A stretch of DNA of 12,867 bases. It comes from Methanomassiliicoccales archaeon (GTDB lineage Archaea; Thermoplasmatota; Thermoplasmata; Methanomassiliicoccales; Methanomethylophilaceae). The position numbers were made by a program, and so were the translations under genes. The notes beneath the pieces were generated by a model. That model was not told the DNA's origin and ran no database searches. It worked only from the letters and a program-made list of their open reading frames with translations. Below are positions 7,288 to 12,867 of this stretch, in pieces. The stretch's first letter is position 1, and each line of letters begins with the position of its first letter. The stretch lies in assembly GCA_900767505.1 (NCBI GenBank), contig CAAFZG010000035.1, positions 1 to 12,867 on the forward strand, given 5' to 3'.

Positions 7288-7578
7288 TCATATGACAGTC
7301 CCGGATGTTCGGTTGTTGCCGAACACCTCGGATATCTGCATGATGAGGTTCCTGATATGGGTCCCGTCATCGGTCAGGGTGTAGCGGGTGCAGTTGTCGG
7401 TCCCTTTCGGGATGATGAGTCCTGCATTCTCCAGCTTCCTGAGCTTGTCGGGCATACGGGGGTTATGGGAGACTGCGTCGTATATCTCGGTCTTCATGCA
7501 GTCGGGGTTCCTTCCGATGAAGTCCAGGATATGCATGACATGCTTCTCCTCCAGCAGTCTTACATCTTCCATGCTCAT
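7288..7578 (-). CDS. small winged helix-turn-helix transcriptional regulator
   Basis: A 96-aa protein starting MSMEDVRLLEEKHVMHILDF. The pattern is helix (KHVMHILDFIGRNP), second helix (KTEIYDAVSHN), recognition helix (MPDKLRKLENAGLI), a wing ending in TRYTLTDDG, and a C-terminal helix that may dimerise. This is the layout of MarR/HxlR-like winged-helix proteins of Thermoplasmata. The ATG at 7578 overlaps the TGA of the upstream membrane-protein gene in ATGA, with GGAGG 9-10 bases before it, so translation is probably coupled. The frame is open further upstream to 7617 but those starts would lie inside the neighbour. It presumably binds DNA in the cytoplasm and may control its own operon; targets and signal are unknown. 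Confidence 0.85.
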   Translation of the reverse strand: MSMEDVRLLEEKHVMHILDFIGRNPDCMKTEIYDAVSHNPRMPDKLRKLENAGLIIPKGTDNCTRYTLTDDGTHIRNLIMQISEVFGNNRTSGTVI

Positions 7579-8759
7579 GCGTAATGCCTCCTTATGAGAT
7601 ACATCGCCACGGCGCATATTGCGATGATTATCACGATCAGGATGATGATCGAGGTCATCGGGAAGCCCTCGGATTTGCTCACGGGGCTCGCCTCCGCCAC
7701 TATGACGATGTTGGCGGTGACCTTCGCGATGTCCACGTGGCCGTCCTTGACGGCCGATTCCGTGATGTTCTTCCCGCCCATGAAGACCTTGACGGTCATG
7801 TTCTCGTGACCGGGGTTTGCGGCGAGGTCCACACGGAACGGGCCTCCGGACGCGGTGACGGTCTCGACGACCTTGTCTTCGCTGGTTGCCGTGACGTTCT
7901 TCAGACTGTACTCTATCGTGAACAGCTCGATCCCGGAAATGGATACGAAGATGTCCTTGTTGATGTTCTTGATCGTGTAGACGCCGTCCACGGGTGTGAG
8001 GACCTGGCTGTCAGCCATGACCTTCACGCTCTTCATGTCGAAGGTGTGTCCTTCGGACTGTTTTATGGTGAACGAGACGCTGTTCGATCTGCTTTTGGTT
8101 ATGTCGTATTCCAGCCCGTTGATCGGCTGGAACACGACATTATATCTCTCCACCTGGACTACGATTCCTCCGCTTCCGCCGGAAACGGGGTTCCAGCCTG
8201 CGAAGACATCCATGCTCTCGAGGATAGGGGTCTTCGGATCGAAGACCTGGGTGCAGGAGGTGTCTGTGAACCATCCCACGAACGTGAATCCGTTCCTGAC
8301 GGGTGCTTCCGGGGGCACTACGAACATGTTCCCGAGCTTCACCGCGGCGGTGTTCCCGAGAACCTCTTCGCCGACCTGCGTTCCGGCGCTCCAGAACCTC
8401 ACGGTCACAGGGGCCGCCGAATGGACGAGCACGATGTTCGTCATGGACGAGCTCGAGCTTCCTCCCTTGGATGCCGTCTGTTTGACGGTCATGCTGGTCC
8501 AATTATCCTCCACGTCTACATCCAGATGGGGGCCGGTCTCTGTGAGCTGTGTCTGGGCGGTATCTCCGACGTATGGGGTGATGGTCCAGGTCACAGTGAC
8601 ATCTGTGGGGTCGTGGGGATAGTCCAGAATGATGGTCTTGCCGTAGCAGTGCCATGTGCTTTCGGGAGCATCCGCATCGGACTCATCCGTCTGGAGGCAG
8701 ATCGCCGCAGACGACAGGATCGCCAGTAGTGCGACGGACAGCGGGATGGTTCTTCTCAT
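7575..8759 (-). CDS. secreted surface protein with InlB-type repeat and C-terminal membrane anchor
   Basis: A 394-aa exported protein. Residues 1-22 form a signal peptide (RR, then PLSVALLAILSSAAICL). A Ser-rich patch (GGSSSSSM) lies at 99-106. Residues about 118-190 form one Listeria-Bacteroides (Flg_new/InlB B) repeat, recognised by NGFTFVGWF, a Cys-containing spacer and the closing MDVFAGWNP. A Gly-rich linker (193-198) and beta-rich modules follow. The C-terminus has a hydrophobic segment (about 370-388) and the basic tail RRHYA, which makes it a type I membrane anchor with the bulk outside. GAGGAG precedes the ATG by 6 bases and only 15 bases separate it from the upstream gene. Base composition in a sample (8281-8340, 35/60 G+C) resembles the housekeeping genes. 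Adhesin-like role is inferred; the ligand is unknown. Confidence 0.85.
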   Translation of the reverse strand: MRRTIPLSVALLAILSSAAICLQTDESDADAPESTWHCYGKTIILDYPHDPTDVTVTWTITPYVGDTAQTQLTETGPHLDVDVEDNWTSMTVKQTASKGGSSSSSMTNIVLVHSAAPVTVRFWSAGTQVGEEVLGNTAAVKLGNMFVVPPEAPVRNGFTFVGWFTDTSCTQVFDPKTPILESMDVFAGWNPVSGGSGGIVVQVERYNVVFQPINGLEYDITKSRSNSVSFTIKQSEGHTFDMKSVKVMADSQVLTPVDGVYTIKNINKDIFVSISGIELFTIEYSLKNVTATSEDKVVETVTASGGPFRVDLAANPGHENMTVKVFMGGKNITESAVKDGHVDIAKVTANIVIVAEASPVSKSEGFPMTSIIILIVIIIAICAVAMYLIRRHYA

Positions 8760-8774
8760 TCGATCTCCTCGCGA

Positions 8775-9938
8775 TTACCTTGATCCGACTATGATTTCAG
8801 ATTCCACACCTACAGCCTTTCCGATAACATGGAGTTCAAAGTATGTGTATGCTGCAGACAAGTTCGTGGGGTTTTCACCCTCTGCATATCCGATGTAGAC
8901 TCTGTATGCTCCTGTTCCATTTGTATGTCCATTAATCGTTGCAACTCCATTTTCGATTTTGATCAAGTCATACCCAACTGTATGGTCATTCGAATTAATG
9001 TCGAGCTTAGCTACAGATATGTAGTTGGCTTGAGATTTTTCCGTTATAATGTTTACGGAAAACTGTTTTCCCTGCTCTATGTAGTATGCGCTTCCGTTGC
9101 TAGGGAGGGGCCGATTATCACTGGTGACAGTGTATGTGAAATCTACAATTTCCACATAAAGTGTTGCGTGGGAAATCTGTCCTGTTTCCTTTTTTTCCAT
9201 CAAGATATAAAATATGTAAGTCCCAACTTCGCCACTGACTATTCCGGAGAGCTTCCCATCAGATGTAAGGGACATGCCAAGGATTCCACCTGTTCCTGCT
9301 CCGTAGAAGATATATTTACTCATATCTACACCATCGCCTTGAATATCAACGGTAGTGTTGGAGTTCTTAACTAAGGTAACAGAGAATTCATGGGATCCAG
9401 TGTTCCCCAGAATATCAATTTTATATGTAAATGAATCCATAGTTACTGCGACATTGTTAACAGTTATTTTTACGGTTACTTCAACATAAAAAAAATCAAT
9501 AGTGTCAGATGTATTGTTTCTCGAGATAGTTAGTTTTATCTTCTTATCATCTGCGGTACCTCCGATTACTTCAGTTTTAACACTTAACGAGTTCTCGTCG
9601 CCCGCTATTCCAAGTGCAGCTTCATAGTCTGGATTCCCAGATTCATTTCCACTTTGATCATAAGTCTTGCCCGGTGTTTTCATCGTTTCTTTTCCTGCTC
9701 TCCATTCGATTGTTGCATTAGGGTCAAGCTGATAATAGTAGTTGATATTGCTGTTGAGTATAACATCAACCGATTTTTTTCCTGAAATGTCGACTTTGTA
9801 TACTGGTGCTGTGCTGGGTGTATTAGTATTGTTCTCGTCACCTTCGGCATCGTACTGCGTGGCGTTGACCCCTATGATCATCGCCGATGCGAGCATCACC
9901 AGCACGACGGCCGCTGCTGCGATCTTCATTCTTTTCAT
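8775..9938 (-). CDS. secreted protein of unknown function, AT-rich mosaic gene
   Basis: A 387-aa exported protein. Residues 1-26 are a signal peptide (MKRMK, then a hydrophobic core ending VNA) with probable cleavage before TQYDAE. The mature part is rich in Thr, Asn, Ser and Val, has several N-X-S/T glycosylation sequons and a beta-strand-like alternation. The stretch GGILGMSLTSDGKLSGIVSG resembles the putative-Ig/cadherin-like modules of archaeal surface proteins. No membrane anchor is visible; it ends IIVGSR. ATG 9938 is preceded by AGGAGA with an 8-base spacer. Hand counts give 36/60 G+C over the signal-peptide region (9841-9900) but 17/60 and 16/60 in the body (9421-9480, 9481-9540). It carries runs of eight A (9488-9495) and seven T (9190-9196, 9774-9780). 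I recognise no named family. Confidence 0.8.
   Translation of the reverse strand: MKRMKIAAAAVVLVMLASAMIIGVNATQYDAEGDENNTNTPSTAPVYKVDISGKKSVDVILNSNINYYYQLDPNATIEWRAGKETMKTPGKTYDQSGNESGNPDYEAALGIAGDENSLSVKTEVIGGTADDKKIKLTISRNNTSDTIDFFYVEVTVKITVNNVAVTMDSFTYKIDILGNTGSHEFSVTLVKNSNTTVDIQGDGVDMSKYIFYGAGTGGILGMSLTSDGKLSGIVSGEVGTYIFYILMEKKETGQISHATLYVEIVDFTYTVTSDNRPLPSNGSAYYIEQGKQFSVNIITEKSQANYISVAKLDINSNDHTVGYDLIKIENGVATINGHTNGTGAYRVYIGYAEGENPTNLSAAYTYFELHVIGKAVGVESEIIVGSR
9488..9495. repeat. mononucleotide tract (A8) inside the AT-rich secreted-protein gene
   Basis: Eight consecutive A on the plus strand, read as T8 in the codons for Asp-Phe-Phe-Tyr. A one-base slip would shift the reading frame of the secreted protein in the middle of its mature region. 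In this window the tract is in frame. Whether it varies is unknown. Confidence 0.6.
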
Positions 9939-10019
9939 CTTTCTTATCTCCTGCTACCCTTCGAGAGGGTCTTCTAAACGGTTTTGATTTTTGAAGTTCG
10001 GAGGGTCCCCTCCGAGGGG
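9939..10019 (-). promoter_or_regulatory. 81-base gap with Shine-Dalgarno and inverted repeats
   Basis: On the minus strand this lies between the stop of the giant surface gene and the 387-aa gene. CGGAGGG-TC-CCCTCCG (9999-10014) overlaps a second possible hairpin CCCC-TCCGA-GGGG (10007-10019), and the two exclude each other. A third small hairpin ACCCT-TCGAG-AGGGT spans 9956-9970, just before the AGGAGA (9952-9947) of the downstream gene. The sequence after the first hairpin in the direction of transcription is A-rich rather than T-rich, so a simple terminator is not convincing. No clear TATA box is seen. Confidence 0.5.
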
Positions 10020-12867
10020 TCATCGGGACGATACTGCCGTGCCTATCGACACGATAGTTACCAGGTATCCTCCCATTATGACTGTGAATTGCCCCGTACC
10101 GGGGTTGGTGACCATCAGTTTTCCGTCAGATGCGGAATAGGTCACCCGCGTGTCTCCGGTGGAGGTCACGCTGATGTCTGGTATGTCGTCCCCGTTGTCC
10201 CGTTTGAATTCTTCAGAGACATCCACGCCGTTCGCCAGATCGGTGCTCTTGGCAACGATCCGCATAGTCTTCTGCCCGCTTCCGGTGAATTCCTGGAGCG
10301 GGATCAGGTACAGATTATGGGTTTCGTCGAACGAATCCGTGGTCAGTTCCCAGACGAATCCCTCGCATGTTTCACTGTTTTCATCTGCAACTTTCAACCA
10401 CACAGGGCCGTTGATCGGGCTGCCGCCGTTGTTGACAGTTGCATGTGCAGTGCCTTCGGTTCTGATCGTCAGACCCGTTAGAAGGTTCAGTTCGTCTTTT
10501 TCCTGTTCGGTCCCAATCTTGTAGTAGACGGTGTATGTTATCACGATGAATTTGAACAATACTGTGTTAGTATCCTCGGTATATTCTCCTTCAACTTCCA
10601 AACCTTCCAGTTTCGCGGAGCATTTCGTTTGTCCGGAGTTTCCGAATGTGGAATTCTCTTCGAGCCCAACTGTAAGTTCCAGTGGTTTATTACCGTTGAT
10701 GGTTATGTGTTTCTCATGATTTTCATCACCAAGTTTCAAATGCAGCGTGGAATTGTGTTCGGTGATCGACTCTGGTACCCCTTCGAATGTGACTTTGACG
10801 GTCACGCTTGAAACGGCCATCAGTCCGAAGAACACGTCATTGTCTCCGACGACTCTATACTCGCCATTGCTCAGGTCATACACACCACTGAACGTCTGCG
10901 GAGGTCCGGTGTAACCATTTTTCGGGACGGGTCTGAGTATGTCGCCCTCATAGACCGGGCCGCTCTCTTTGAATATGAAGGTGGCATTCCCTTCGTTCCA
11001 GTGGGCAACTACGGATTGCACAGTGTTTCCAAAACTCAGAGTGACCTCTCTGTATACGGCATACCAGATGGTCATGTCGCCTACTTCCGCATCATTGCTG
11101 ACAGTTATAACTGTGCCATTCATTCCTCTGGCACTGAATGTCCCATCAGGGGTTTTGAATGTCCAGCCCCATTTGCCAGAAAGAGTATTGTCGGTTTTGA
11201 TGTTTATCTTGTATGTCTTTCCTTTGGAAGCGAATACCTTTGCAATACCATCGGCATAGGTTACAGTCTGTTCCTCACCATTTTCTGTTACGGTTATCGT
11301 GTATTTTTGGAATTTACTGATATCATGTCCTATGCTGGCCATTGGCTTGATGGTCATCGTGATTCCTTCTTGGACCACAATCTTTGCATACACATCTTGA
11401 TCGTCAACTATGGGCATCTTGAACGTAAGTTCTGTGGTTCCGAAGCCCGAGAATATTCCTTTGTTGGTGTATTCTTTGACGAATCTGTATGAGCTTCCAA
11501 TCTCTATTGTGACTGATTCACCGTAGTTTTTAATGATCTCGCAGACTCCAGAATCGGTTATCCCAGGATTGCTCATTATGTTGATTCCGCTCAGCTGATT
11601 TCCTTCTTCGTCGACGAACTGCAGTTTGATCGTGTATTTCATCGGTTCCCATTTCAGATAGAGTGTTATGGGTTGGTATATCGGGAAACTGTCGAATTCG
11701 AATGTCTCATTGGTACCATAAACAAGCCAGTTTATCGGTGTCTTGTATCCCGGAATCGCATTCTGTTTCAGAGGTTGTATCTTGTGGTCGTTTTGCCCTG
11801 TGCTAGACTGGCCAATATCCAGGAAGTACTTCGATAGCTTTTCCCCGGGGTGGATATAATATTCGGACGGACTTATCTGTGCTCCTCCTCCATTGAAAGT
11901 GATCTTAATTCCATACCCTGCATAAAGGGTGATGTCATCCTTCAGTTCTGAGGAAAAGTTGTATTTTGTAAGGTATTTTTCATCTATGAACCAGCCATGC
12001 AGATTATCTTTGTAGTTGAATCCTCCATCGTGGCCTTCCAGTTTGACAGTCTTATCCATAAGCCCGAGGAGGATATCCTCTAATGACTTTTTTTCAATCT
12101 TTCCGTCTTTTATGACTTTCAACGTCACTTCGGACAGGATTGCCCCATATGGGAGGCTGATAGATTTCTCCGATTCAGAACCCCATGCGAATTCATAGCC
12201 TGTTTCTGAATCGCCTGATACCTGCAGGTGTTTCCATTCGCCGTTTTCACCGATCTCGTGGTATGCCACTTTCAGCTTGACGTCTTGAGTGTCCACGAGC
12301 ACTATCGTCGTAGTGTAGGTGGTAGTTGCATCGTCCTTGAAGACAATCTTCAACTCTTTTGCCGTTCCGGTATATTCGAATCCCACGACGGTGTCGGCCT
12401 TTCCGATCCCTTCGCCCAGGAATGTCTCTGGAGTGGTCTCAGTGATCGGCAGAGGATTATCTTCGCTCCACACTCTGGACACCCATCCGTTGCTTCCGCT
12501 GCGGTATGTGTCCGACCATATATTCAGGGTCGTGATTTCTCCATCAATTGCTTCAACCGATACAAAACTGTACCTCAGGAGCTCCGTCTGTTCCGATGTG
12601 AGGTTGATGAATCCTTTGCTGTGCTTTTCGGTGGATGTGGGGGGGAATACATTGCCCACGGGGACTCTGATCGTTATGTTATTATCCGATATCATGGGTT
12701 TGACATCGAGCTCGACTACGAGGTTGATCATGTTGATCGGTATATTCGATGAATCGCTCTCGTATTCGGCCACATGTATAATGACATGTCCTATGGATCC
12801 GGATGCAGAGAGGTTCACATCTCTGGGCAGCATTCCCGTGACGAAGGATATGTTGTTCTTGTCTCCG
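10020..12867 (-). CDS. giant secreted surface protein with InlB-type repeats (5' end outside window)
   Basis: The frame is open to the right edge, so at least 948 residues are visible and the true N-terminus (a signal peptide is expected) is not. An ATG at 12833 is internal. Numbered from that ATG, Listeria-Bacteroides (Flg_new/InlB B) type units occur at about 268-306 (LHGWFIDEKY, closing DDITLYAGYG) and 308-396 (IKITFNGGG, closing QPITLYLKW). Further beta-rich modules follow, with many Thr/Asn and N-X-S/T sequons. The C-terminus (GGYLVTIVSIGTAVSSR) is only weakly hydrophobic and is not a clear anchor. One sample of 60 bases (11341-11400) has 25 G+C, lower than the housekeeping genes. A run of seven T occurs at 12088-12094. 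A cell-surface or adhesion role is inferred from architecture; no enzyme domain is seen. Confidence 0.85.
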   Translation of the reverse strand, partial: GDKNNISFVTGMLPRDVNLSASGSIGHVIIHVAEYESDSSNIPINMINLVVELDVKPMISDNNITIRVPVGNVFPPTSTEKHSKGFINLTSEQTELLRYSFVSVEAIDGEITTLNIWSDTYRSGSNGWVSRVWSEDNPLPITETTPETFLGEGIGKADTVVGFEYTGTAKELKIVFKDDATTTYTTTIVLVDTQDVKLKVAYHEIGENGEWKHLQVSGDSETGYEFAWGSESEKSISLPYGAILSEVTLKVIKDGKIEKKSLEDILLGLMDKTVKLEGHDGGFNYKDNLHGWFIDEKYLTKYNFSSELKDDITLYAGYGIKITFNGGGAQISPSEYYIHPGEKLSKYFLDIGQSSTGQNDHKIQPLKQNAIPGYKTPINWLVYGTNETFEFDSFPIYQPITLYLKWEPMKYTIKLQFVDEEGNQLSGINIMSNPGITDSGVCEIIKNYGESVTIEIGSSYRFVKEYTNKGIFSGFGTTELTFKMPIVDDQDVYAKIVVQEGITMTIKPMASIGHDISKFQKYTITVTENGEEQTVTYADGIAKVFASKGKTYKINIKTDNTLSGKWGWTFKTPDGTFSARGMNGTVITVSNDAEVGDMTIWYAVYREVTLSFGNTVQSVVAHWNEGNATFIFKESGPVYEGDILRPVPKNGYTGPPQTFSGVYDLSNGEYRVVGDNDVFFGLMAVSSVTVKVTFEGVPESITEHNSTLHLKLGDENHEKHITINGNKPLELTVGLEENSTFGNSGQTKCSAKLEGLEVEGEYTEDTNTVLFKFIVITYTVYYKIGTEQEKDELNLLTGLTIRTEGTAHATVNNGGSPINGPVWLKVADENSETCEGFVWELTTDSFDETHNLYLIPLQEFTGSGQKTMRIVAKSTDLANGVDVSEEFKRDNGDDIPDISVTSTGDTRVTYSASDGKLMVTNPGTGQFTVIMGGYLVTIVSIGTAVSSR

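Noticed and set aside
7180..7584. A 134-codon plus-strand frame opposite the winged-helix gene
   Set aside because: It mirrors the supported minus-strand gene, which has a Shine-Dalgarno, coupled start and recognisable fold. The plus-strand protein has no recognisable features.
7584..8729. A 381-codon plus-strand frame opposite the anchored surface protein
   Set aside because: The minus-strand product has a signal peptide, InlB-type repeat and membrane anchor. The plus-strand product has none and is an antisense shadow.
9190..9780. The gene at 8775-9938 as a pseudogene because of its odd composition and homopolymers
   Set aside because: The frame is intact for 387 codons, has a good signal peptide and Shine-Dalgarno, and all runs are in frame.
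7288..12867. Possible defence island, CRISPR array, integrase or transposon in the accessory block
   Set aside because: No nuclease, helicase, recombinase or transposase motifs, no regularly spaced direct repeats and no terminal inverted repeats were seen; the proteins are secreted beta-rich repeat proteins plus one regulator.

Overview
The window is archaeal, most likely a host-associated member of the Methanomassiliicoccales (Thermoplasmata). The evidence is an archaeal class II glyceraldehyde-3-phosphate dehydrogenase, an archaeal-type phosphoglycerate kinase, a class I archaeal CCA-adding enzyme, a proline tRNA without an encoded CCA end, TATA-type promoters with short leaders, and large secreted proteins with Listeria-Bacteroides (InlB-type) repeats. 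All eight stop codons that can be seen are TGA (seven) or TAA (one), never TAG. That fits a pyrrolysine-using lineage but does not prove it. The lineage call is inference; the archaeal call is firm.

Layout. (1) Bases 1-2143, minus strand: gap then pgk, two consecutive glycolytic/gluconeogenic enzymes in an operon with a 9-base gap; pgk runs off the left edge. (2) A short divergent promoter region, 2144-2250. (3) Bases 2251-5694, plus strand: two tandem full-length paralogues of the acetohydroxyacid synthase large subunit (554 and 555 aa). They are separated by a 111-base region holding a long inverted repeat and a second promoter, and no regulatory subunit gene is present. The first copy has Met where the second has the specificity-determining Trp. 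(4) Bases 5699-7018: cca, 4 bases after the second synthase, followed by tRNA-Pro(TGG) with its own TATA box. (5) Bases 7161-7287: a hairpin-rich stretch between the tRNA and a convergent gene set. (6) Bases 7288-12867, minus strand: an accessory surface block. In transcription order it holds a giant secreted repeat protein (5' end outside the window), a 387-aa secreted protein with a strikingly AT-rich body, a 394-aa protein with a signal peptide, an InlB-type repeat and a C-terminal membrane anchor, and a 96-aa winged-helix regulator whose start codon overlaps the stop of the anchored protein.

How it fits together. The left two thirds is housekeeping: central carbon metabolism, the first step of branched-chain amino acid synthesis, and tRNA 3'-end maturation, at high G+C. 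The right third is an accessory locus for the cell envelope with lower and uneven G+C and mononucleotide runs. The most noteworthy points are the divergence between the tandem synthases, the mosaic composition of the 387-aa gene, and a cell-surface operon in which only one of three exported proteins carries an anchor and which ends in a translationally coupled DNA-binding protein. No clearly new enzymatic or defence system is visible.
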